Source: Rhodoferax sp. (GTDB lineage Bacteria; Pseudomonadota; Gammaproteobacteria; Burkholderiales; Burkholderiaceae_C). From it: a stretch of 32,344 bases of DNA. Below are positions 17,002 through 25,007 of this stretch, in pieces. Position 1 is the stretch's first letter. The number at the start of each line of letters is the position of its first letter. The translations under genes and the position numbers were made by a program. Below the pieces are notes generated by a model. That model was not told the DNA's origin. It worked only from the letters and a program-made list of their open reading frames with translations, and did no database searches. The DNA lies in the NCBI GenBank assembly GCA_011391545.1, contig JAABQI010000056.1, positions 1 through 32,344 on the forward strand, read 5' to 3'.

Positions 17002-17313
17002 ATGACCGACGCCCTTCAACACAGCAAAGACAAACTCATGGACGATCTGCACCAAGGCATTGCCGATGCAGAAGAGCTCTTAAAACTCACCGCCAACCAG
17101 GCCGGTGAAGGCGCCGTCCAACTGCGTGAGCGTATGCGCGACCGCATGAGCAAAGCCAAGGTCGAATTGCAGCACCTGCAACAGGCCACCGTCGAAAAGG
17201 CCAAGGCCGCAGGCCACGCCACTGACGTGTTTGTCCATGACAACCCGTGGAAATCCATTGGCATCGCGGCGGGTGTGGGTTTGGTGGTTGGGCTGTTGAT
17301 CAGCCGCCGCTAA
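17002..17313 (+). CDS. DUF883 family membrane-associated protein (YqjD/ElaB-like)
   Basis: A 103-residue protein with a long helical, charged, coiled-coil-like body (residues ~5-75) and one C-terminal transmembrane anchor (NPWKSIGIAAGVGLVVGLLISRR). This is the pattern of E. coli YqjD/ElaB, inner-membrane ribosome-associated proteins expressed in stationary phase. The double-Arg end is typical of the family. A clear Shine-Dalgarno (CAGGAGA) precedes the ATG. It is followed within 5 bp by a YqjE-like gene and then a YqjK-like gene, reproducing the yqjD-yqjE-yqjK order. Stress-related control is likely by analogy only. Confidence 0.92.
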   Translation: MTDALQHSKDKLMDDLHQGIADAEELLKLTANQAGEGAVQLRERMRDRMSKAKVELQHLQQATVEKAKAAGHATDVFVHDNPWKSIGIAAGVGLVVGLLISRR

Positions 17314-17317
17314 CCTG

Positions 17318-17713
17318 ATGGCAGGTGCCAACACCGGTCTGTTTGGCCAGTTTCAGCAGTCCTTGGGCACGGTCGTCGAACTTTTAAGGCTTCGACTGGC
17401 CTTGCTGGGCACTGAGTTGGGGCTGGAAAAGCAGCGCTTGGTCATCGGACTGTTCTGGGGCGCTTGCGCAGTCTTGAGCCTGACCGTGGCCGCCGTATTG
17501 ATCTGCGGCTTTGTCATATTGCTGCTGTGGGACAGCTATCGGCTGGCTGCGGTGGGCGTCATGGCTTTGCTTTTTTTGATTGGCGCATGGCTTTTTCTGA
17601 GGGCGGCACAACGGTGGCTGAGCGCCGAGACCAACCTGTTCAGCACCAGTTTGGCCGAGCTTGAACGAGACCGTGACAGCTTCCATGCCGCCGCACCCCA
17701 TGAGCCCCAATGA
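17318..17713 (+). CDS. Phage-holin-III / YqjE-like inner membrane protein
   Basis: A 131-residue membrane protein with an amphipathic N-terminal helix (LRLRLALLGTELGLEKQR) and two strong transmembrane helices (LFWGACAVLSLTVAAVLICGFVILLLW and LAAVGVMALLFLIGAWLFL), followed by a charged tail. This matches the YqjE / 'phage holin family protein' group; the name reflects distant similarity and not a lysis role. It starts 5 bp after the DUF883 gene and its 3' end overlaps the next gene, indicating one operon. Confidence 0.88.
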   Translation: MAGANTGLFGQFQQSLGTVVELLRLRLALLGTELGLEKQRLVIGLFWGACAVLSLTVAAVLICGFVILLLWDSYRLAAVGVMALLFLIGAWLFLRAAQRWLSAETNLFSTSLAELERDRDSFHAAAPHEPQ

Positions 17714-18005
17714 CCTGCTTGCGCGCCAGCAGAGTCTGCTGATTCGCAGCACCGAACTGCGCCTGCAACTGAACGCAGACCTGCAACGCCTGCAAGGCCC
17801 TGCGGTCGTGGCTGACCGGGTCAGATCGGCCTTGTTATGGCTGTATCAAAACCCGCTTTGGCCCGCTGGGGTCCTGCTGCTGTTGCTGGTCGTCAAACCC
17901 AGACGGGCGCTGGTCTGGACCGGCAAACTCTGGTGGCTTTGGAAATCGGCGGGTTTGGTGCGCCGCTGGCGCGACACCCTGCTGGCCTATCTGGCGCAGC
18001 GCTGA
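17685..18005 (+). CDS. Small YqjK-like membrane protein
   Basis: About 106 residues: an N-terminal charged helix (LLARQQSLLIRSTELRLQLNADLQRLQG), a single transmembrane segment (NPLWPAGVLLLLLVVKPRRAL) and a Trp/Arg-rich C-terminus. The position after DUF883 and YqjE-like genes identifies it as the YqjK-like third member; the sequence itself is weakly conserved. ATG at 17685 gives a 29-base overlap with the previous gene; ATG at 17700 or a TTG at 17661 are alternatives. The function is unknown. Confidence 0.75.
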   Translation: MPPHPMSPNDLLARQQSLLIRSTELRLQLNADLQRLQGPAVVADRVRSALLWLYQNPLWPAGVLLLLLVVKPRRALVWTGKLWWLWKSAGLVRRWRDTLLAYLAQR

Positions 18006-18029
18006 AGATTTGAGGCAGCCCATCGGCAC

Positions 18030-18060
18030 AATTTTTCGAACATAACGCGTTCGAAAAATT
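18030..18060. repeat. Perfect 11-bp inverted repeat upstream of glcE
   Basis: AATTTTTCGAA, nine bases (CATAACGCG), then TTCGAAAAATT. It is AT-rich in a GC-rich neighbourhood and lies 24 bp after the YqjK-like gene and ~60 bp before glcE. It could end the upstream operon weakly in either direction or be a regulator site for glcEF. A classical U-tract is absent downstream on the plus strand. Confidence 0.6.
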
Positions 18061-18121
18061 CAATCTGTCAGCACCGGCTTGTGTTCTACCATCGGGGTCA
18101 CTGTTTCACCCGTGAGCACCC

Positions 18122-19252
18122 ATGGACACCGCCCTGCAACACCTCATTGATCACATCAAGACCGCTGCCGCGCAGCGCACACCGTTGCGCATTCGTGGCG
18201 GCGGCAGCAAAGACTTTTACGGCGAGACGCCGCAAGGCGAGCTGCTCGACACCACGCCCTACCAGGGCATCGTCAGCTACGAGCCCAGCGAGCTGGTGGT
18301 CACGGTGCGCGCTGGCACGCCGTTGGCCGAGCTTGAGGCCACACTGGCTGAGAAAGGCCAGTGCCTGGCGTTTGAGCCACCGCGCTTTGGGACCCTGCCA
18401 GGCACCTGCGGCGGCATGGTGGCCGCCGGTTTGAGCGGCCCGGCGCGCGCCAGCGTTGGCGGCGTGCGCGACTATGTGCTGGGCGTGCAACTCGTCAATG
18501 GCCGCGGCGAGCACCTCACCTTTGGTGGCCAGGTCATGAAAAACGTGGCGGGCTACGACGTGTCGCGCCTGATGGTGGGCGCCATGGGCACGCTCGGGCT
18601 GCTCACCGAGATCTCGCTCAAGGTGCTGCCGGTCGCGCCAGCCGAGGCCACGCTGGTGTTCGAGCTCGACCAGGCCAGCGCGCTGGCGCAATTACACCGC
18701 TGGGGTGCGCAACCGCTGCCGCTCAACGCCAGCTGCTGGGTGCGCGACGACACCGCCCCCAGCACGCCCGAACTGTTGTTTGTGCGCCTGCGTGGCGCCG
18801 TGGCTGCCGTCGAGTCAGCCTGCACCAAGATGCTGGCTGACGTGCCAGGGCGGCGCATGGACAATGCCCAGGCCGGCTCCGACTGGACCGCTTGCCGCGA
18901 CCTGAATCTGCCTTTCTTCGCTGCACCCGCTAACGCCCCCGAGCCGCTGGCCCTGTGGCGATTGAGCCTGCCGCAAACTGCCCTGGTGCTGGACCTGCCC
19001 TGGCCCCAGCTGGTGGAGTGGCATGGCGGCCAGCGCTGGCTGCGGGCGCCTGAGTCGGCCATGGAACAACTGCGCCAGGCCGCCGCAGCGGCAGGTGGTT
19101 CGGCCAGTGTTTTCATTGCCGCCGGCAGCGCTCGGACCAAAAACTGCTTCGCCCCGTTGACACCCGCCCTTGAGCAAATCCACCGCCGCCTCAAAGCCGA
19201 GTTCGACCCGGCGGGCATCCTGAATCCGGGGCGCATGTACCCACACCTGTAA
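18122..19252 (+). CDS. glcE: Glycolate oxidase subunit GlcE (FAD-binding)
   Basis: A 376-residue FAD-binding PCMH-type protein, the GlcE subunit of membrane-linked glycolate oxidase (glycolate to glyoxylate, electrons to quinone). The FAD-binding region includes PLRIRGGGSKDFYG (~21-34), the VTVRAGTPLAELEATLAEKGQ block and PPRFGTLPGTCGGMVAAGLSGPARASVGGVRDYVLG. The C-terminal FDPAGILNPGRMYP is the usual closing motif. The complex normally needs GlcD and GlcF; glcF follows 68 bp downstream, but glcD is not adjacent. The start at ATG 18122 fits the family; the ribosome-binding site (GTGAG) is weak. Confidence 0.94.
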   Translation: MDTALQHLIDHIKTAAAQRTPLRIRGGGSKDFYGETPQGELLDTTPYQGIVSYEPSELVVTVRAGTPLAELEATLAEKGQCLAFEPPRFGTLPGTCGGMVAAGLSGPARASVGGVRDYVLGVQLVNGRGEHLTFGGQVMKNVAGYDVSRLMVGAMGTLGLLTEISLKVLPVAPAEATLVFELDQASALAQLHRWGAQPLPLNASCWVRDDTAPSTPELLFVRLRGAVAAVESACTKMLADVPGRRMDNAQAGSDWTACRDLNLPFFAAPANAPEPLALWRLSLPQTALVLDLPWPQLVEWHGGQRWLRAPESAMEQLRQAAAAAGGSASVFIAAGSARTKNCFAPLTPALEQIHRRLKAEFDPAGILNPGRMYPHL

Positions 19253-19320
19253 CTTGCGGGAAAGAACGCAACTACCGCGAAGCAGAGCCAGCTCCGTCCC
19301 CAACACTTTAGAGTCAGCCA

Positions 19321-20565
19321 ATGCAAACCCAACTCGCTCCCCAGTACCAAGGCACACCCGATGGCCAGGCGGCTGAAGCCATTCTGCGCAAATGCGTGCA
19401 CTGCGGCTTTTGCACGGCCACCTGCCCCACCTACCAATTGCTTGGTGATGAGCTTGACGGCCCACGCGGTCGCATTTACCTGATGAAACAGGTGCTTGAG
19501 GGCACCGTGCCCACGCGCAAAACCCAGGCGCACCTGGACCGCTGCCTGACCTGCCGCAACTGTGAGACCACCTGCCCCAGCGGCGTGCAATACGGCCATT
19601 TGCTCGACATCGGCCGCAAGCTGGTCGATGCCCAGGTGCCACGCCCTAGGGCTGAGCGCGCGCTGCGCTGGGCCCTCAAGGAAGGCCTGCCGTCGCCGCT
19701 GTTTGGCCCGGCCATGGCCGTCGGCCAACTGGTGCGGCCGCTCTTGCCCCACACTTTAAAGAACAAGGTGCCGGCCAAACAGGACGCCGGTCAAACCCCC
19801 ACAAGAGAACTCAGCCGCAAGGTGCTGGTGCTGGCCGGTTGCGTTCAACCCGCCATGAGCCCGAACATCAACAGTGCCACGGCGCGGGTGTTCGATGCCG
19901 CCGGCATCCAGTGCGTGGTGGCGACCAAGGCGGGTTGCTGCGGCGCCGTCAAGTTTCACCTCAACGACCAGGACGGCGGCATGGCGCACATGCGCGCCAA
20001 CATCGACGCCTGGTGGCCGCACATCGAGGCTGGCGTGGAAGGCATTGTGATCAACGCCTCAGGCTGCGGCGTGATGGTCAAAGACTATGGCCACGTCCTG
20101 CATGACGACCCGCATTACGCCGCCAAGGCCCGGCGCGTGAGTGAACTCACCAAAGATGTCAGCGAATGGTTGCCCGAACTCTCCGTCAAACTCAAGGGCC
20201 GGGTAGCTGGCAGCGCCAGCCGCATTGCGTTTCACCCGCCCTGCACCATGCAGCATGGCATGCAACTGCGCGGCGGCGTTGAGAAATACATGGGCGAACT
20301 GGGCTTCAACGTCAAGATCACCGGCTGCGAAGCCCACCTGTGCTGCGGCTCGGCGGGCACCTACAGCGTGCTCAACCCCACCATTTCCTACCAGCTGCGC
20401 GACCGCAAGCTGGGCAACCTGGCCACCACCTTTGGCGCCGAGGCGACCGAGCAGATCGTGTCAGCCAACATAGGCTGCATCACCCACCTGCAAAGCGGCA
20501 CCGACACGCCGGTGCGGCACTGGATCGAAGTGCTCGACGAAGCGCTGCACCAACAAGCCGCCTAG
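19321..20565 (+). CDS. glcF: Glycolate oxidase iron-sulfur subunit GlcF
   Basis: A 414-residue protein with two N-terminal 4Fe-4S ferredoxin motifs (CVHCGFCTATCP, Cys25/28/31/35; CLTCRNCETTCP, Cys75/78/81/85). Two C-terminal cysteine-rich CCG domains follow (AGCCGAVKFH near residues 202-210 and LCCGSAGTYSVL near 340-350), the pattern of heterodisulfide-reductase-like electron carriers. It transfers electrons from the flavin subunits to the quinone pool. The gene ends one base before the stop codon of the convergent racemase-like gene, leaving no room for a terminator. Confidence 0.96.
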   Translation: MQTQLAPQYQGTPDGQAAEAILRKCVHCGFCTATCPTYQLLGDELDGPRGRIYLMKQVLEGTVPTRKTQAHLDRCLTCRNCETTCPSGVQYGHLLDIGRKLVDAQVPRPRAERALRWALKEGLPSPLFGPAMAVGQLVRPLLPHTLKNKVPAKQDAGQTPTRELSRKVLVLAGCVQPAMSPNINSATARVFDAAGIQCVVATKAGCCGAVKFHLNDQDGGMAHMRANIDAWWPHIEAGVEGIVINASGCGVMVKDYGHVLHDDPHYAAKARRVSELTKDVSEWLPELSVKLKGRVAGSASRIAFHPPCTMQHGMQLRGGVEKYMGELGFNVKITGCEAHLCCGSAGTYSVLNPTISYQLRDRKLGNLATTFGAEATEQIVSANIGCITHLQSGTDTPVRHWIEVLDEALHQQAA

Positions 20566-20566
20566 C

Positions 20567-21211
20567 TCACACCCCCAGGCGCTGGCGCAGCGCGCGCACC
20601 GCGCTGCCCGGCGTGGTCAGCACCGGCAGGTCGGTCGCCTGGCGCACTGCTGCCTCGGCGCGCGCCATGCTGAACTGGCTAAGTGCGATGAGCTCGCAAC
20701 CGCGCTGCTGCAACCAGCGCGCAGCGTCCACCACGCGGGCATCATGTTCTGCCGCGTCGCCACGGTCAAGCGCCGCCATGGCGCCATCGGCAAGCCGGGT
20801 CACCAGCGCGGTGCCTGGCGGAAATTCGGCCGGCATCGAGAGCAGCGTCGGCGCAAACGAGGCGATCAAACCGACACGCTTGCCTGTTGCCACGGCCTCG
20901 GCCACCATGGCTTCGTTGGGCTTGAGCACCGGCATGTGGGGGCGCCGCGCGGCCACCGCCTCAATACACGGCCCAAAGGCCGAGCAGGTGAACAAAATGG
21001 CCTGGGCGCCGGTGCTCTCGGCATAGACGGCCAGCGTCTCGAAGCGCTGGTGCATGGCCGCATCAAGCCCGCACCCGCTGCGCACCAGATCGCTGGAGAG
21101 GCTGTCGTCGAGCAGGTTCATGCGTTCACACTCGGGCCAGGCACGCGCCAACTCGGCGTTGATCGGTGCCACCGAGTACGCCAGCGCATGGATCAGGGCA
21201 ACGCGGGTCAT
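20567..21211 (-). CDS. Asp/Glu racemase-family protein (second catalytic Cys not evident)
   Basis: A 214-residue protein of the aspartate/glutamate/hydantoin racemase fold. The N-terminal catalytic Cys is present (LFTCSAFGPC, Cys76), followed by the VLKPNEAMVAEAV and VGLIASFAPTL segments typical of the fold. At the usual second Cys site (family 'LxCT') the sequence reads ELIALSQFSM, so the second acid/base Cys appears to be replaced by Ser. Two-base racemisation may therefore not occur; an isomerase, decarboxylase-like or altered activity is possible. The ATG overlaps the TRAP permease stop (ATGA), so it belongs to that operon and probably acts on the imported compound. Confidence 0.82.
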   Translation of the reverse strand: MTRVALIHALAYSVAPINAELARAWPECERMNLLDDSLSSDLVRSGCGLDAAMHQRFETLAVYAESTGAQAILFTCSAFGPCIEAVAARRPHMPVLKPNEAMVAEAVATGKRVGLIASFAPTLLSMPAEFPPGTALVTRLADGAMAALDRGDAAEHDARVVDAARWLQQRGCELIALSQFSMARAEAAVRQATDLPVLTTPGSAVRALRQRLGV

Positions 21212-23790
21212 GGCTTGCCCTTGCGGCCACGCGCACGCTGCAGGGTGATGACCAGCAGCAGTAAGGCGAGGGCCGGCAGGAACATCCATTCCTTGGCCGG
21301 CCGGTCAGAAGGCGTTTCTGCCGAGACGATGCGGAAACCCTGCTCCATGCCCAGCTTTTCGGCGCGGCTGCCAAAACGCACCTGCGTGATCAACAGGTCG
21401 TCACCCTGCGCCATCACATTGACGCCCGCACTGGCAAAGCGCTCGCGCGCCGTGCCTTTGGGGCCCAGCGGCAGCAGCACACCCTTGCGGATGTCCTTGC
21501 CGTCGATGTTGGTGCCTTCAATCCAGATGCGCTTGCCAGCATTGGCGGGTTGCTCCTCGATCAACTGGGTGATCTGCGAAGCGGGCACCTCGGTGTAGGG
21601 CGGGTAAGCCATGTCCCACCAGAAGCCCGGGCGAAACAGCGTGAATGTGACGAGCAGCAGCGCGATGGTTTCATACCAGCGCGACTTCACCAAAAAATAG
21701 CCCTGTGTCGCCGCCGCAAACACCAGCATGGCCACGGTGGCACTGACCACCGTCAGAATCAGGTGCAGCGGTCCGTCCAGACCGATCATCAGCAACTGGG
21801 TGTTGAAGATGAACAAGAACGGCAGGATGGCCGTGCGCATGCTGTAGAAAAATGCCGTGACTCCGGCCTTGATCGGGTCGCAGCGCGCAATCGCCGCGGC
21901 GGCAAATGAGGCAAGCCCCACCGGCGGCGTCACATCGGCCATCAAGCCAAAGTAGAAAACGAACAGGTGCACCGCAATCAGCGGCACGATCAGGCCGCTT
22001 TGCGCGCCCAGCTCCACCACCACCGGCGCCATCAGCGTCGAGACCACGATGTAATTGGCCGTGGTCGGCAGCCCCATGCCCAGGATCAGGCTGATGACAG
22101 CCACCAGCACCAGCATCAGCATCAGGTTGCCGCCCGACAAGAGTTCGACAATCTCGGTCATGACCAGGCCGATGCCAGTCAGCGACACCGTGCCCACGAT
22201 GATGCCAGCGGCGGCCGTGGCCACACCGATGCCGATCATGTTGCGCGCGCCCGTGGCCAGACCGTCAATCAGATCAATGAAGCCCTGTTTGGCGGCCAGC
22301 CCCAAATCTCCCCGCCCCCGGAACCAGGCAATGATGGGTTTTTGCGTCAGCATGACAAAAATCATGAACACTGTGGCCCAGAAAGCCGACAGGCCGGGTG
22401 ACATTTGCTCGACCATCAGGCACCAGATCAGCACCACGACGGCCAGCAGGTAATGCAGGCCTGATTTCACGGTGGGGCCGGTTTCTGGCAGTTCGAACAC
22501 CGGCGCGTTCGGGTCATCAAGCTCCAGCTCGGGCTGCCTGGCGCCAAACCACAACAAGCCAACATAGGCCGCCAGCAAGCCGACGCCCACCACCCATACC
22601 GCCGCATCGCCCATGACCATCTTGATCCAGCCAATGCCCCAGTAAACAGCGCCCGACAGCACGATAAAACCGGCCACAGTCAGGCCAAAGGACAGCAGCC
22701 GCGAACCCGCCGAGCCCGTGTCGCGCCGTGGCAAGCCCACCATGTTGACCTTGAGCGCCTCGAGGTGCACGATGTAGAGCAAGGCAATGTAGGAAATGAT
22801 GGCCGGCAGGAAGGCATGCTTCATGACCTCGATGTAGGGAATGCCGACGTACTCCACCATCAGAAAAGCCGCCGCGCCCATCACCGGCGGCATCAGCTGG
22901 CCGTTGACCGAGCTCGACACCTCGACCGCCGCCGCCTGGTCAGGGCGGTAGCCGACGCGCTTCATGAGCGGAATGGTGAAGGTTCCTGTGGTCACCACGT
23001 TGGCAATCGACGAGCCTGAAATGATGCCGGTCGCCGCCGACGACAGCACCGCCGCCTTGGCCGGGCCGCCGCGCATGTGGCCGAGCAGGGCAAACGCCGA
23101 CTTGATGAAGTAATTGCCGGCGCCGGCCTTGTCCAGCAGGGAGCCAAACAACACAAACAAGAAAATAAAGCTGCTGGAAACGCCCAGCGCCACGCCAAAC
23201 ACACCCTCGGTGGTGAGCCACTGGTGGCTCATGGCGCGGTTCAGCGAGAAGCCGCGGTGGGCAATCATGTCGGGCATGAAGGGGCCACCAAAGGTGTAGC
23301 CCAAAAAGACCAGCGCCACGATCACCATCGGCAAGCCCAGCACCCGGCGCGTGGCCTCCAGCAACAGCACGATGCCGACCAGGCCGGTGTAAACGTCCAT
23401 TTGCGTCGGTTGCCCCGGGCGGGTCGACAACTCACGGTAAAACACGAAAAGGTAAATCGCACAAAAAGTGCCGACGATGGCAAAAATCCAGTCGGTGACC
23501 GGCACACTGTCGTTGCGCGAGCGCTTGAACGCCGGGTAAGACATAAAGGACAGGAACACGGCAAAGCCGAGGTGGATGGCGCGCGTTTCGGTGTCGTTGA
23601 ACACCAGCACGCCGGTACTGAACGGCAGCGGCGAGGCGATCCACAGCTGAAACAGCGACCAGGCCAGCGCCACAAACAACAGAAAACGCTTCATCACCGG
23701 GCCGGGATTGCGCGCGCCGGTGTCGTTGTCGGCGACGAACTTTTCGACGTCAATTTCTGGCACGCTGTCGTTGGCCGTTCCTGATTTCAT
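21208..23790 (-). CDS. TRAP transporter fused permease (TAXI-type, DctQM fusion)
   Basis: An 860-residue inner-membrane protein that fuses the small (4-helix, residues ~30-170) and large (DctM-like, ~190-720) permease parts of a TRAP transporter. The large part has conserved glycine-rich re-entrant blocks such as GNYFIKSAFALLGHMRGGPAKAAVLSSAATGIISGSSIANVVTTGTFTIPLMKRVG and LGMGLPTTANYIVVSTLMAPVV. A C-terminal extension (~720-860) contains a soluble DUF3394-like region and a last helix before RGRKGKP. Transport is driven by an ion gradient with the TAXI receptor upstream. The ATG at 23790 follows a purine-rich AAAGAGA. A terminator-like hairpin separates it from the receptor gene. Confidence 0.95.
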   Translation of the reverse strand: MKSGTANDSVPEIDVEKFVADNDTGARNPGPVMKRFLLFVALAWSLFQLWIASPLPFSTGVLVFNDTETRAIHLGFAVFLSFMSYPAFKRSRNDSVPVTDWIFAIVGTFCAIYLFVFYRELSTRPGQPTQMDVYTGLVGIVLLLEATRRVLGLPMVIVALVFLGYTFGGPFMPDMIAHRGFSLNRAMSHQWLTTEGVFGVALGVSSSFIFLFVLFGSLLDKAGAGNYFIKSAFALLGHMRGGPAKAAVLSSAATGIISGSSIANVVTTGTFTIPLMKRVGYRPDQAAAVEVSSSVNGQLMPPVMGAAAFLMVEYVGIPYIEVMKHAFLPAIISYIALLYIVHLEALKVNMVGLPRRDTGSAGSRLLSFGLTVAGFIVLSGAVYWGIGWIKMVMGDAAVWVVGVGLLAAYVGLLWFGARQPELELDDPNAPVFELPETGPTVKSGLHYLLAVVVLIWCLMVEQMSPGLSAFWATVFMIFVMLTQKPIIAWFRGRGDLGLAAKQGFIDLIDGLATGARNMIGIGVATAAAGIIVGTVSLTGIGLVMTEIVELLSGGNLMLMLVLVAVISLILGMGLPTTANYIVVSTLMAPVVVELGAQSGLIVPLIAVHLFVFYFGLMADVTPPVGLASFAAAAIARCDPIKAGVTAFFYSMRTAILPFLFIFNTQLLMIGLDGPLHLILTVVSATVAMLVFAAATQGYFLVKSRWYETIALLLVTFTLFRPGFWWDMAYPPYTEVPASQITQLIEEQPANAGKRIWIEGTNIDGKDIRKGVLLPLGPKGTARERFASAGVNVMAQGDDLLITQVRFGSRAEKLGMEQGFRIVSAETPSDRPAKEWMFLPALALLLLVITLQRARGRKGKP

Positions 23791-23823
23791 AAGGATCTCT
23801 TTACCAAAATAGTGTTATTCATA

Positions 23824-23853
23824 AAAAAAGCTCTGACAAGTCAGAGCTTTTTT
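23824..23853 (-). terminator. Hairpin with U-tract between TAXI receptor and TRAP permease
   Basis: GCTCTGAC and GTCAGAGC form a perfect 8-bp stem (a loop of 2 bases, or 4 with one pair open), flanked by six A and six T, so it can work in both directions. On the minus strand it lies ~35 bp after the receptor stop and ~34 bp before the permease start. It probably causes partial termination, giving more receptor than permease, or stabilises the receptor mRNA 3' end. Confidence 0.8.
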
Positions 23854-23888
23854 GCAGCCTTGGTCCTAAAACGCTCAGCCAGGCAGGA

Positions 23889-24863
23889 TTACATCCAGCC
23901 TTTTTCCTTGTAGTACTTGACAGCGCCGGGGTGCAACGGTGCTGACAGGCCATCCTTGATCATGTTTTTTGGATCAAGGGCTGAGAACGCCGGATGCAAT
24001 TTCTTGAACTCGTCAAAATTCTCAAAAACGGCCTTGGTCAATGTGTAAACAGTGTCTTCGGGCACTTTGGCCGAAGTCACGAATGAAGCCAGCACGCCAT
24101 AGGAGGTTGTGGGGTTGGGGTGGCCGGCATACAAGCCGCCAGGAATATTGGCCTTGGCGTAATAGCTGTGGGCCTTGACCAGTTTGTCAACAGCGGGACC
24201 GGTCAAAGGTACCAGCTTGGCACCGCAAGTGGTGATGGGGTCCTGAATGTTGGCACTCGGGTGACCCACGCCGTAGAAGAAGGCATCGATCTTGTTGTCA
24301 CACAGGGCGGCACCGTGCTCGTCGGCCTTGAGCTCGGCGGCCAGACCAAAGTCACTGGTTTTCCAGCTCATGGCGGCCAGCAGTTCGTCCATGGCGGCGC
24401 GGCTGCCCGAGCCGGGATTGCCGACGTTCATGCGTTTGCCCTTGAGGTCTTCAAACTTGGCCACATTGGCTTCCTTGCGGGCCAGCACCGTGAAGGGCTC
24501 GGGGTGAATGGAGAACACGGCACGCAGGTCGGTGTGTTTGCCGTCCTTTTCAAACTGCTGGGCGCCGTTGTAGGCGTTGTACTGCACATCGGACTGGGAC
24601 ACGCCAAAGTCAAGCTCACCGGCCTTGATGGTGTTGATGTTCACCACCGAACCGCCGGTGGACTCCACCGAGCAGCGGTAGCCGTGCTTGGCGCGGTCCT
24701 TGTTGACCAGACGGCAGATGGCGCCGCCGGCGGCGTAATACACACCCGTGACACCACCGGTGCCAATGGTCATGAATTTTTGCTGCGCCTGAACGCTGCT
24801 CACGGGGGCCATCAAGGCGGCGGCAGCCGCGACGGCGCTGACTACGAGGGACAATTTTTTCAT
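23889..24863 (-). CDS. TAXI-family TRAP transporter substrate-binding protein
   Basis: A 324-residue periplasmic binding protein of the TAXI family. Residues 1-26 are a signal peptide (KK n-region, Ala-rich core, cleavage near SVQAQQ). The mature protein begins [26 protein letters not shown], the family hallmark, followed by [37 protein letters not shown] and the GNPGSGSR ligand-site block. It delivers substrate to the fused permease encoded next. Ligands of characterised TAXI proteins include glutamate and glutamine, but ligand identity cannot be read here. ATG at 24863 has a good GGAGA Shine-Dalgarno. The 144 bp upstream hold its presumed promoter. Confidence 0.95.
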   Translation of the reverse strand: MKKLSLVVSAVAAAAALMAPVSSVQAQQKFMTIGTGGVTGVYYAAGGAICRLVNKDRAKHGYRCSVESTGGSVVNINTIKAGELDFGVSQSDVQYNAYNGAQQFEKDGKHTDLRAVFSIHPEPFTVLARKEANVAKFEDLKGKRMNVGNPGSGSRAAMDELLAAMSWKTSDFGLAAELKADEHGAALCDNKIDAFFYGVGHPSANIQDPITTCGAKLVPLTGPAVDKLVKAHSYYAKANIPGGLYAGHPNPTTSYGVLASFVTSAKVPEDTVYTLTKAVFENFDEFKKLHPAFSALDPKNMIKDGLSAPLHPGAVKYYKEKGWM

Positions 24864-24982
24864 GGGATCTCCAGTAATAAAAATTCAAACGACCTAAACA
24901 CTATCTATTTAAACACTGTGACATCTTAGACCAAAGACAGAAGCCTCTTGAATTTAAAAGCTAAATAGTAACCCTGCTTTTT

Positions 24983-24999
24983 CATGCAATTTGTGCATG
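24983..24999. repeat. Inverted repeat upstream of the TAXI gene
   Basis: CATGCA-N5-TGCATG lies between the aminotransferase stop (25008) and the TAXI start (24863). There is no U-tract, so an operator is more likely than a terminator; it is 120-136 bp upstream of the TAXI ATG. Confidence 0.4.
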
Positions 25000-25007
25000 T
25001 GACGGTA

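Noticed and set aside
20560-20570. Possible terminator or regulatory site between glcF and the racemase-like gene
   Set aside because: The two stop codons are one base apart, and no hairpin was seen across the junction.
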